From an uncultured Lachnospiraceae bacterium (GTDB lineage Bacteria; Bacillota; Clostridia; Lachnospirales; Lachnospiraceae), in contig CADAHQ010000008.1 of the NCBI GenBank assembly GCA_902787715.1, forward strand, positions 62,001 through 126,000: 64,000 nt of DNA, given 5' to 3'. Made by a program: the position numbers and the translations under genes. Of the stretch, positions 9,812 through 17,125 are shown piece by piece. Below the pieces are notes generated by a model, which saw nothing but the letters and a program-made list of their open reading frames with translations, made no database searches and was not told the DNA's origin. The stretch's first letter is position 1; every line of letters begins with the position of its first letter.

Positions 9812-9848
9812 AAAAACCCGGCAGCCGTATCAGGGACACGGCTGTCGG
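9812..9848 (-). terminator. Intercistronic terminator directly after the pilin gene
   Basis: On minus, CCGACAGCCGT pairs with ACGGCTGCCGG across a 9-nt loop with one mismatch, followed by GTTTTTGG (T run 9812-9816). It lies between the pilin stop (9890) and the SipA-like start (9787). It would let most transcripts end after pilin and some read on into SipA, sortase and adhesin, giving excess pilin subunit. Confidence 0.75.
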
Positions 9849-9856
9849 ATCTTCCA

Positions 9857-9877
9857 AGCCGCACGGTCCGTGCGGCT
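9857..9877 (-). other. Perfect 9-bp hairpin just downstream of the pilin stop
   Basis: AGCCGCACG and CGTGCGGCT flank a 3-nt loop, 12 nt after the pilin stop codon. It has no T run of its own and stands immediately before the terminator at 9812-9848. A 3'-end stabiliser of pilin mRNA is one possible role. Confidence 0.6.
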
Positions 9878-9889
9878 GTCAATTCATAA

Positions 9890-11308
9890 TCAGGCTGTCT
9901 TTTCGTCTTTTTGCAGACGGCGCATCCACTTTCTTCCGAGAATCAGAAGAACGATACCGCCGAACAGAATTAAAAGATACGGTGCATAGCGAAGCACAAC
10001 TCCCGTCGGGGAGATGTTCAGAAGCTTGTTGGTTACGCCGATAACGTAATCATTTTCTTCATCGGCATCCGCAGTCGTTGCAATCGTCGTCTTGGTGGAC
10101 TGGTAAGCCGGCTTCGTTGCAGCTTGTGCAGTCACCGTCGTAGGAGTCGAACCGTCGGTCACATTCTCCACCGTCGGATCCGTCACACCGGTCACCGTCG
10201 TTGTTACAAGATACGTAACTCCCTTAACGTCGTTCGTCTCATAGACTTCTACGCCGGTTCCGCAGGGGATACCGTAATACTTGATGGAACCACCGTCCTT
10301 GATGCTCACAATACCCTTGACGGCACCGCCGCTGAGCGCCGATGCAGCAGGATCGATAAAGCCCGTTGCTTTGGTCGCCGTGGCGTCAATCTTAACTTCC
10401 TTGGTAATCGCTTCATTTGTGAAAAGAACCGTGAACGGGAACTCATGGTTCTTCGCCGCATAGGCATCGTTCACCACCGTCTTGTCGATTTCCACGTTGA
10501 AGGTGTAGTAGCTGTCGGGCAGATACAACGTCTCCGTCAGAGCGCGGTCGACCAAAGCCGTATACTCCGTAAAACCGGTGGTCTTCACGGCTGCAGTGGT
10601 CTTGTTTTCCTCCGTAATGGATGTATCATTGACAAAGCAGGTGTATCCGTAGATATCCCAGTCGTTCGTTTCGTCATTGTCGTCCAGCACGCCGTCGGCC
10701 GGATTCGGACGAACATACACATCGATGTAGCGCGTATGGGATGCCTTGTGATCCGCATCGAACTGCGCCTCGGTCACGCCGGAGCTTGCATACGTGAACC
10801 CGGAGGCCAGGGTCTCGGTAATCGCATAGCGGTAGATGCCCGCGCCGGTGAATACCACATTGCTGAAGTCAAGGACAAACGTCTTCTCATTGTCCGCACC
10901 GTCGTCGGCCGCAGTAAGCGTCTCCGTGGTATCCCACGAAACGGTAATTGCGGAAAAGCCTCCGCTCGGCACGATGCCGGCCTTCACCTGTGCCGTCACC
11001 GTCCCTGCGGGATCGTGCTTGTCAGCTCCGTCCGTCACGGTAGTACCTTCGGCCGGAGTAACAGCTGTGATTGTATAAACATAGCTGATTGTCGGTGCGT
11101 GAATCTCCGCCTCGCTCTCATTGAACGCACGGAGCACCTTGGTAAGAATCAGTTGCTTGCTCTGGCTCTCGGCGGTGTCGGGCGTCGCAAACGCACCGGC
11201 TTCACCGTCGTCATTCAGTGTCGCTTCACCTGCCGCAAATGCACCCGCGGTCATGGCGAAAACCATTGCCAGCGCAAGAATCACTGCAAAGATTTTTTTG
11301 GTATTCAT
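9890..11308 (-). CDS. FctA/Spy0128-like major pilin
   Basis: 472-residue secreted pilin subunit. ATG at 11308 follows GAGGAGG. A clear signal peptide (MNTKKIFAVILALAMVFAMTA) ends near AFA at residues 23-25. Two Ig-like pilin domains can be seen: the first has LTKVL (Lys57) and ends with the GIYRYAITET motif typical of isopeptide-containing FctA domains; the second begins near FNVEIDKTV and contains VYETNDV. These suggest internal Lys-Asn isopeptide bonds, which is inference. The C-terminus is a sorting signal: ISPTGV (432-437), a hydrophobic segment (YLLILFGGIVLLIL) and a basic tail RKWMRR. ISPTGV matches the EVPTG/QVPTG pattern of FctA pilins rather than LPXTG. It is first in its operon, behind a strong promoter and before an attenuating terminator, as expected for the most abundant subunit. 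Confidence 0.9.
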   Translation of the reverse strand: MNTKKIFAVILALAMVFAMTAGAFAAGEATLNDDGEAGAFATPDTAESQSKQLILTKVLRAFNESEAEIHAPTISYVYTITAVTPAEGTTVTDGADKHDPAGTVTAQVKAGIVPSGGFSAITVSWDTTETLTAADDGADNEKTFVLDFSNVVFTGAGIYRYAITETLASGFTYASSGVTEAQFDADHKASHTRYIDVYVRPNPADGVLDDNDETNDWDIYGYTCFVNDTSITEENKTTAAVKTTGFTEYTALVDRALTETLYLPDSYYTFNVEIDKTVVNDAYAAKNHEFPFTVLFTNEAITKEVKIDATATKATGFIDPAASALSGGAVKGIVSIKDGGSIKYYGIPCGTGVEVYETNDVKGVTYLVTTTVTGVTDPTVENVTDGSTPTTVTAQAATKPAYQSTKTTIATTADADEENDYVIGVTNKLLNISPTGVVLRYAPYLLILFGGIVLLILGRKWMRRLQKDEKTA

Positions 11309-11417
11309 TTTTCCCTCCTCTTTGCCTTCGCGAAATTCAAAACAATCCTTCGCAGGGGATCTCGTCTCCGACCCCGTTTATCAGGGCAGAGACAGTATCT
11401 CAATATTACACGTGTAT

Positions 11418-11446
11418 ATTTTATACCACCATTGTAGAAAAATCAA
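11418..11446 (-). promoter_or_regulatory. Promoter of the pilin operon, with a palindrome at the start site
   Basis: On minus TTGATT (11441-11446), a 17-bp spacer, TAAAAT (11418-11423). A perfect 10-bp palindrome TACACGTGTA (11407-11416) covers the predicted start site and could be an operator. The roughly 100-nt leader holds a hairpin with GTCTC/GAGAC arms (11364-11368 and 11389-11393) before the GAGGAGG ribosome site. Confidence 0.65.
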
Positions 11447-11463
11447 ACATAAATTTTTATCAC

Positions 11464-11489
11464 AAAAAAGCGGTCCCCACAGGAACCGC
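11464..11489 (-). terminator. Rho-independent terminator after the flippase gene
   Basis: On minus GCGGTTCC (11482-11489) pairs with GGGACCGC (11470-11477) across a 4-nt loop, followed by six T (11464-11469). It separates the flippase unit from the pilin promoter 20 bp further on. Confidence 0.85.
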
Positions 11490-11529
11490 AATTCTGACGT
11501 CTCTCATATCACAATTATGTGAAAAAAGC

Positions 11530-13005
11530 CTACATTTTTGATGCCTCAAACCGTCCGAACACCTTCGCGAAGACCTCCTTCACCACGGGTTCCCGGAGCA
11601 AAAGTCCGAAGATGACGGCGCTGCCGAAATATACTGCGGCCGCTGCGGCAAGCCGCAGGAACACGTTTCCGGCAGGAAGCGGCACAAAGTAAGCCGGCAC
11701 AGCGGCAAGCAGGCATGTAAGAATCGTGCGGATGTCCGGAAGCATGTCCGAAACCGGCAGCCCGATTTCTCTTTTGTCGATGACAAAGCAAAGGACAAAC
11801 ACCAACGCCTCCGCAACGAGCGTCGTGACCGCGGCTCCCTCGATGGAGTACCGCGGAATCACGTAGAGATTCAGCGCAAAATTCACCACTGCCCCCGCGA
11901 TTTCCGCCGCAAGGAGTCTTCGCTCTCTTCCCGCAGGAATCATCACAAGCCCTCCGAGCACGTTGCTTAAGCCGATGGGCACAACGGAACAAACGGTGAT
12001 GCGAAACGCCGTGGCGGCATTTGCGTAGGAAGCGCCGCCCATGGCAAGCGTGACGTCCGCGGCGTGAATCAGTGCAAACACGGTGAGGGAGAGATTGACT
12101 GCGGTGATCAGACGCACCGCTCGCCTCGTAAGCTCGCGGAAGCGCTCCCGATCCCCGCTTCCGAAGGCATTGGTCATCTGCGGAAGCATCGACGACCATA
12201 AAACGCCGCCGAAGAAGATGAGCATGATCTTGCCCTTTGACACAAGACCGTAGAGGCCGGTCTCATAGTTTCCGCGGATTGCGCCGAGCATCACGACGTC
12301 GAGATTGCCGTAGATGCTTGTCATGCAGCTCATGGCGAAAAACACAAACAAAGGCTTCAGATGCTTGGTGTTAATCCGCAGGTGAAATGTAATGTCGACT
12401 TCGCGCCGCAGGCAAAAGAAGTTGCATACGGCCGTGATGGCACCGGCCAAAACGGACAGCCCCGCATACAGAAGCTTATCCTCCGGCGAATGCACCGCAA
12501 GAAGAATCAGAGAAAGCGCCGTGACATACGCCACCGCGGACACCGTCATCAGATAGCGGTAGCGCTCCAGCGCCTTATAAAGCCACTCGCATCCGATGGC
12601 ATTCCAGAGAATCTGGCTTCCGAGGAGCAAAAACAGCATCCGGTTTCCGCGGAACGGATCCGTGATAAAACAAAGCGCAACCAAAACTCCGCCGACAATC
12701 GCCGCCAGCAGAAGGCTTATGCCAAACAGCTCCGTGAACATGCGGGAGAGTTTCTCGCGGTCACTGCGGCAGCGAGCGCAGCACCGGATCGCGTAGATCG
12801 GCATGCCGAGGGTTGCGAACATCGTAAAGTACGCCGTCGTCGACGTCGCAAAATCAACCTCGCCGCTTGCCGCAGGCTGCAGCTTACGGCTCACGTACAT
12901 CATACAGACCGCGGAGAAGACATACTTCATCACGGTGATCATCGTATTGTACGAGATGTTTCTCGCAATCGACCCCTTTCGATTGTCTCCGCCGCCTTGT
13001 GTCAT
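11530..13005 (-). CDS. Polysaccharide flippase (Wzx/MurJ-like, MOP superfamily)
   Basis: 491-residue integral membrane protein with about 12-14 hydrophobic helices, predicted to flip a lipid-linked oligosaccharide across the membrane. The start ATG at 13005 (MTQGGGDNRKGS) gives the family's usual N-terminus (ARNISYNTMITVMKYVFSAV); a longer frame to 13155 would run into the upstream gene and adds only low-complexity residues. GGAG lies 10 nt before it. Family signs are GEVDFATSTTAYFTMFATLGMPIYAIR near the N-terminus and the conserved pattern of paired helices. It is 72 bp downstream of an esterase-like gene and remote from the main polysaccharide cluster at 41-64 kb, which has its own flippase. 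Its substrate is unknown. Confidence 0.85.
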   Translation of the reverse strand: MTQGGGDNRKGSIARNISYNTMITVMKYVFSAVCMMYVSRKLQPAASGEVDFATSTTAYFTMFATLGMPIYAIRCCARCRSDREKLSRMFTELFGISLLLAAIVGGVLVALCFITDPFRGNRMLFLLLGSQILWNAIGCEWLYKALERYRYLMTVSAVAYVTALSLILLAVHSPEDKLLYAGLSVLAGAITAVCNFFCLRREVDITFHLRINTKHLKPLFVFFAMSCMTSIYGNLDVVMLGAIRGNYETGLYGLVSKGKIMLIFFGGVLWSSMLPQMTNAFGSGDRERFRELTRRAVRLITAVNLSLTVFALIHAADVTLAMGGASYANAATAFRITVCSVVPIGLSNVLGGLVMIPAGRERRLLAAEIAGAVVNFALNLYVIPRYSIEGAAVTTLVAEALVFVLCFVIDKREIGLPVSDMLPDIRTILTCLLAAVPAYFVPLPAGNVFLRLAAAAAVYFGSAVIFGLLLREPVVKEVFAKVFGRFEASKM

Positions 13006-13076
13006 CCGAAACAAGCTCCGTCCGTTAGTTTGCGCCGCCCCCGCGGGCGGCATTTCCGTTACGATACTGCGCAGCC

Positions 13077-14108
13077 TTAAAGCCGCGCGAACCAGACCTT
13101 TGCAAGGTCCGACCAAAGTCCCACATCCCGGGTAAGGGTCGGGTCCGGCTTCCACGTAAACGCCGGCTCCTCCTTTGCGTCCCCGTCCTTCGGGGCAGGC
13201 TCCTCCCGCTTGTCCGGGAACTGCGCCTTAAGCTCCGCAACACGGCGCTCGGAGACGTTCACGCCCCTGCCCGCCTTCACGGCCGCAACGGCGTTGTTCA
13301 CCTGCTCCATCACATAGCTTCCGTCGGTCCAGCCGTCATGGCCGAAGCCCTTCGAAAGCCCGAGCCCGTGAAATCCTTCCGGGAACACATAGTGCGCAAA
13401 CGGCACGCCGTTTTCGCGGAGCGCCTGCGCAAACAGATAGCTGTTCTCCACCGGCACCACCGTGTCGGTCTGCGTCTGCCACAAAAAGGTCGGGGGCGTG
13501 TCCTTCGTCACGTTTTTCTCAAGCGAATAGTAAGCAAGCTCCTCCTCCGTGGGATTCGGCCCGAGGAGCGCGAGCATGGAATATTCGTGGGTGAATTTGC
13601 CGGAGGTGATTACGGGGTAGCACAAAAGCGATGCGTCCGGCCGCGCAGAAACGTCCGCGTAGGCAGGATTGGTGTCCGCAACATCCCAGTGAACCGTCAC
13701 GCTGCCGGCCACATGAGCTCCCGCGGAAAATCCGCACACCGCGATCTTCTTCCCCTCAATCCCGTACTCCGCCGCATTTTTTCGAAGGACACGAATCGCT
13801 CTGGCGATGTCGCGAAGGGGCTGGTCCTTAAGCGGCACCGACATGGTGATGTCCGTTGTGTAGGTAAGTACGAAAACATTCATCCCGCTCTCATAGAAAG
13901 CCTTCGCAACCGGCTCTCCCTCATGGGCCGCCAGCATGCAGTATCCGCCGCCCGGCACCACCAGCATGGCGTCGCGCATCGCGCTGTCTTCCGTTGCGCC
14001 GTCCTCCCCGGGCTCATGCAAAAACGCCCGCACGTTCGGCGTAAAACCGTACGCCGCTGCGTAGGTGTATTCTCCGTCCTCCCAGATATCCCTGCGAAAT
14101 TGCTTCAT
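13077..14108 (-). CDS. Alpha/beta hydrolase, acetyl-esterase-like
   Basis: 343-residue cytoplasmic esterase of the acetyl/xylan esterase type (no signal peptide). The oxyanion-hole segment VPGGGY is at 51-56, the nucleophile Ser128 is in GFSAG (126-130), Asp215 is in TQTDTVV and His247 is in EGFHGL, so a complete Ser-Asp-His triad is visible. The last 27 residues (FTWKPDPTLTRDVGLWSD onward) follow a charged linker and are aromatic-rich. Likely reaction: deacylation of a small ester or acetylated sugar; the natural substrate cannot be assigned. It precedes the flippase gene by 72 bp on the same strand. Confidence 0.85.
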   Translation of the reverse strand: MKQFRRDIWEDGEYTYAAAYGFTPNVRAFLHEPGEDGATEDSAMRDAMLVVPGGGYCMLAAHEGEPVAKAFYESGMNVFVLTYTTDITMSVPLKDQPLRDIARAIRVLRKNAAEYGIEGKKIAVCGFSAGAHVAGSVTVHWDVADTNPAYADVSARPDASLLCYPVITSGKFTHEYSMLALLGPNPTEEELAYYSLEKNVTKDTPPTFLWQTQTDTVVPVENSYLFAQALRENGVPFAHYVFPEGFHGLGLSKGFGHDGWTDGSYVMEQVNNAVAAVKAGRGVNVSERRVAELKAQFPDKREEPAPKDGDAKEEPAFTWKPDPTLTRDVGLWSDLAKVWFARL

Positions 14109-14161
14109 CTCCGTAAACCCTTTCCGTGTGGATTCGATTTTCCTGTCAATGTCGCCCCGGA

Positions 14162-14722
14162 TTACGCCTTTGGCGTTCCGTCCGCGTTGAAGACAGGGAG
14201 CGGTGCGAGGAATACGATGTCGTCTCTCTTTGCCGCGTCACCCTCCGCGAGCACTGCCGCACGGCCGGTCACAATACCGCCCGCCATCTTGACAAGTTCC
14301 TCCATGGCGCGAAGCGAGCCGCCCGTGGAAATCACGTCGTCTACCAAAAGGATGCGCTTGCCGCGGATCAGCTCCGCGTCGTCGCGGCCGAGGTAGAGCG
14401 CCTGCTCGCCCTTCGTCGTAATCGAGCGGTCGGAAACACGCAGCGGGTCGGGCATGTAAACCTTCGGTCCCTTGCGCGCGATAAAATACTTCGTCGCCTT
14501 GGACTGGCGCGCCATCTCGTGGATGATCGGAATGCTCTTCGCCTCCGCCGTCAGCATGTAGTCATAGCTGTCCGCCGGAACAGCCTTGAGCAACGCTTTC
14601 GCGCACGCTACCGTAACCTCCGCATCGCCGAAGCAGATAAATGCCGCGATGTACAGGTCGTCCGTAATCTTGCACAGCGGAAGATCCCGCTTCAAACCAG
14701 CGATTTTCATCGTATACTTCAT
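14162..14722 (-). CDS. Phosphoribosyltransferase family protein
   Basis: 186-residue type I phosphoribosyltransferase. The PRPP-binding loop is clear: RILLVDDVISTGGSL, with the two Asp followed by STGGS; the N-terminal half has AEAKSIPIIHEMA, as in adenine PRTases. I chose the ATG at 14722 since GGTGG lies 9 nt upstream; an upstream in-frame start would lack a ribosome site. It probably converts a purine base plus PRPP to the nucleotide, but the base is uncertain. It has its own promoter at 14862-14890 and a leader of about 130 nt with an 8-bp inverted repeat AGGCCCTG/CAGGGCCT at 14747-14764 just upstream of the ribosome site. Confidence 0.85.
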   Translation of the reverse strand: MKYTMKIAGLKRDLPLCKITDDLYIAAFICFGDAEVTVACAKALLKAVPADSYDYMLTAEAKSIPIIHEMARQSKATKYFIARKGPKVYMPDPLRVSDRSITTKGEQALYLGRDDAELIRGKRILLVDDVISTGGSLRAMEELVKMAGGIVTGRAAVLAEGDAAKRDDIVFLAPLPVFNADGTPKA

Positions 14723-14861
14723 AATAATTTGCCACCTTTCTATCTCAAGGCCCTGCACAGGGCCTGATGTTCGTTTTCTCCATTTCTACAGCTACGGTCG
14801 CACCGGCGCCGCAATTCTGCCGCACAGGGATGCTTTCCTCCCCGGGCAACCGCACACAACA

Positions 14862-14890
14862 AGTATACGGGTCCGCGCCCTGTTTTTCAA
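14862..14890 (-). promoter_or_regulatory. Promoter of the phosphoribosyltransferase gene
   Basis: On minus TTGAAA (14885-14890), 17 bp, TATACT (14862-14867). It starts immediately after the preceding gene and gives a 5' leader of about 130 nt. I do not recognise a purine riboswitch in the leader. Confidence 0.75.
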
Positions 14891-14961
14891 GTCTTAACTC
14901 GCAATCGAAACCTTCAGCGCTTCCGAAAGACGCGTGGCATTTGCCATAGTTTTGTGCTCTC

Positions 14962-15435
14962 CTACGGACACTGACGGATGTCAAGCGACGGGTCCAGGTT
15001 GTATTTGGCGACCTCGTAGACATTCATGATTCGGTTATTGTACGCATTGTACATGACATAGTACGGCTCGCTCACGTAAGCATCCCGGTATTGCTTGTCA
15101 TTCACCTCATAACTCTTGTCGCCGAAGTCAAGGAAGTACACCTCATAAGAGCCCGGCTCATCGTCGTAGGACCGGTAAGAAATCCGCTTGTTCGTCATCG
15201 GCCGTTGAATGAAATACACCTGCAGCTCGCCACCGGCCTTTCTGCGGTACCATGTCATTCCAAACCCAATCGAGCCGCAGATTATGAGCCCGGCCAAAAA
15301 GCCTGCGGAGCCTCCGACAAGGGTCGCCCCCACGGCCGCGACAATCAAAACTCCCATGATGAACCGATACGTGCGCGTGTGACTTTTTTGAATCTCCTTC
15401 ACAAATGCCTGATCAATCATTGTCTTTCCGTCCAT
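14962..15435 (-). CDS. Small membrane protein of unknown function
   Basis: 157 residues if started at the ATG at 15435 (MDGKTMIDQAF), which has AGGAG 10 nt upstream; an in-frame ATG at 15468 is the alternative. Two adjacent membrane segments occupy about residues 27-64 (FIMGVLIVAAVGATLVGG, then FLAGLIICGSIGFGM). The C-terminal 90 residues are soluble and Tyr-rich (YRSYDDEPGSYEVYFLDFG), with several aromatic repeats. It is not a family I recognise. It lies 37 bp downstream of the 105-residue hypothetical protein and may belong to the same accessory block, though its codon use is closer to the flanking GC-rich genes. Confidence 0.75.
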   Translation of the reverse strand: MDGKTMIDQAFVKEIQKSHTRTYRFIMGVLIVAAVGATLVGGSAGFLAGLIICGSIGFGMTWYRRKAGGELQVYFIQRPMTNKRISYRSYDDEPGSYEVYFLDFGDKSYEVNDKQYRDAYVSEPYYVMYNAYNNRIMNVYEVAKYNLDPSLDIRQCP

Positions 15436-15472
15436 GTCGCTCTGTCTCCTATCTCCGGGTGCGGCCATCTTT

Positions 15473-15790
15473 CTATCGATTTATTATCTCTGTTACTGAA
15501 TCAATCAGATCCTCACTGAATCCTTCCAGATCTTTCAGGGTGATGACCTTCTTTTTTATGAATATGGCAATATCCCATATCGCTTCGGATTTGTTCATTT
15601 CCAACATCACACCCGGATGCTTCTTATCATTTCTGATTCTCTTTTCAAGTTCCCAAAAGTGATCAGAAGCATTTCCCGGAGAACTCAACATTTCAATATA
15701 CTTCTTTGTCAATTGCTCCATATAATGCTCCTGCCATTCAGGAACTCTTTCGCGAAACAGTTTCCAATCTGCCTTTGATATCTCTACCAT
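15473..15790 (-). CDS. Hypothetical helical protein
   Basis: 105 residues, ATG at 15790 with AGGAG 8 nt upstream. Predicted soluble and mainly helical: an N-terminal part rich in Trp, Glu and Lys (WKLFRERVPEWQEHYMEQL), a central WELEKRIRNDKKHPGV, and a C-terminal helix ending SVTEIINR. No catalytic motif. It starts 18 bp after the 407-residue gene, so the two are probably co-transcribed. The base composition is more AT-rich than most of the window, in common with its two upstream neighbours. Function unknown. Confidence 0.75.
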   Translation of the reverse strand: MVEISKADWKLFRERVPEWQEHYMEQLTKKYIEMLSSPGNASDHFWELEKRIRNDKKHPGVMLEMNKSEAIWDIAIFIKKKVITLKDLEGFSEDLIDSVTEIINR

Positions 15791-15808
15791 AACCCAATCT
15801 CCTCAATC

Positions 15809-17032
15809 TCAAAACCGTTTCAGTTCATCTATCATTGCCGATCTTCTGGGATACTGTGCTCTATACTTTGCTGCCAGTTCAGCTGCAATCTCCCTGCCTC
15901 CAGGCCGAGTTGCTATTTTCTTCAAAGTTCTTGCTATATACTTGTAATCGCGCCTATTCTTTGAAGTACGAGCCTGCCTGTCTGCCGCATTTGCCAATAC
16001 CTTCAGGCACCTGTCCGGATACATACTAAATAGTTTCTTTCCATAGGCATCAATAACGTATTCGTTGTCAGGCTCTGCATTATCCATGATCAGGTCATAT
16101 CTGTCCTCAATGCTTAACCAGAGATTGATTGCCGGCAATTTATCTGCAAATTCGTCCAGTAATTCTTCCCATCTAACCTTCCATTCTTCAGCGGTGAATA
16201 GGGTCTTGTATTCGAGATAGTATTTTTCGTCTCCAGCATGATCTATCATCATATTATAAAGTTCTGCGTTATAAGCTTCCGTATCGCCCTGTATCCTATA
16301 TATTTCCATCAGGGCTTTTCTTGGTCCATCAGACCAGTAAGAATCCGGGCGACTATCTATCTGTTCTCTGTAGAGCCTGATGGCGTCATCATAATTACCA
16401 TATTCTGCCTCAATCTGTGCCAACAACTCTTTATTGGTGTATCTGTCTCTGGATTTTAGGAAATCCCTAATTTCCTGTATTGGTCTCTTCTGATCAGCCA
16501 AAACCCTTACATAGTAATCTTCCTTTACATGAAGTGAATACTGCAAAATCTCATTTTCCGGAATCTGACATTTCAAATCACCCATGACCTTCAAAAGGAA
16601 CTGTTCCTTCTTCGCAAGCTCATCCTCACTCTTAAAATGCTTAAGGACAAAATCATAAATTCCATCCTCCATATAGTCAAAGACTCTTCCATCCAAATGC
16701 TCTAGTAAAACATCCAGCATTTGTTCATGAGAAAGGTTCTGCTCCCCATTTTTATATATGGTTTCCCATATGTCATAAACACACGCACAAAAGTCCTGCG
16801 TTTCTCCGTTGGAATCGTCCTTATCAGTATTGCTCCACTTTACATACGTCCAATTACAGAGTTCAAAAAGATCCGCATATCTATTCTCGGCACATAGCCC
16901 TTCCTTAGCTCCTTCCAGACCTTCCGTCACATCCATGCAGAGACCGCCGCAGTCACGCCAGTCAGCAAAGCCCCTCCTTGTATTGTTAACAAACGCCGCT
17001 GTTATGAACTTCTTATAATCCTGCAATTTCAT
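15809..17032 (-). CDS. TPR-like helical-repeat protein
   Basis: 407-residue soluble protein without signal peptide or membrane segment. The central part (about 205-270) reads as tetratricopeptide-like helices (LLAQIEAEYGNYDDAIRLYREQI; KALMEIYRIQGDTEAYNAELY). The C-terminal end AAKYRAQYPRRSAMIDELKRF resembles the C-terminal helical part of SWIM zinc-finger proteins, but no SWIM CxCx motif is present. The frame starts with ATG at 17032 behind a weak ribosome site. AT-rich, like its neighbours; it sits between the small hypothetical gene and the AlbA_2 gene. It may be a partner of one of them; no function can be assigned. Confidence 0.75.
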   Translation of the reverse strand: MKLQDYKKFITAAFVNNTRRGFADWRDCGGLCMDVTEGLEGAKEGLCAENRYADLFELCNWTYVKWSNTDKDDSNGETQDFCACVYDIWETIYKNGEQNLSHEQMLDVLLEHLDGRVFDYMEDGIYDFVLKHFKSEDELAKKEQFLLKVMGDLKCQIPENEILQYSLHVKEDYYVRVLADQKRPIQEIRDFLKSRDRYTNKELLAQIEAEYGNYDDAIRLYREQIDSRPDSYWSDGPRKALMEIYRIQGDTEAYNAELYNMMIDHAGDEKYYLEYKTLFTAEEWKVRWEELLDEFADKLPAINLWLSIEDRYDLIMDNAEPDNEYVIDAYGKKLFSMYPDRCLKVLANAADRQARTSKNRRDYKYIARTLKKIATRPGGREIAAELAAKYRAQYPRRSAMIDELKRF

Positions 17033-17091
17033 ATCTCAAATCCCTGCTTCATTTATTGATCTTGCCCTTCACCGGCCTCTTCTGCCGTTGT

Positions 17092-17119
17092 CGTATAAAC
17101 TGTATATTCGAAGCATCAA
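17092..17119 (-). promoter_or_regulatory. Weak promoter upstream of the TPR-like gene
   Basis: On minus TTGATG (17114-17119), a 16-bp spacer, TATACG (17092-17097). It lies in the 93-bp gap between the AlbA_2 gene and the TPR-like gene. The match is only moderate. Confidence 0.4.
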
Positions 17120-17125
17120 GGCGTC

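Noticed and set aside
14723-14855. Purine riboswitch in the phosphoribosyltransferase leader
   Set aside because: No three-way junction with the conserved pyrimidine-rich core could be found; only a simple inverted repeat is present.
14894-14947. 17-codon minus-strand frame with GGAG upstream, between the membrane-protein and phosphoribosyltransferase genes
   Set aside because: Too short to support, and its 3' end overlaps the -35 box of the phosphoribosyltransferase promoter.
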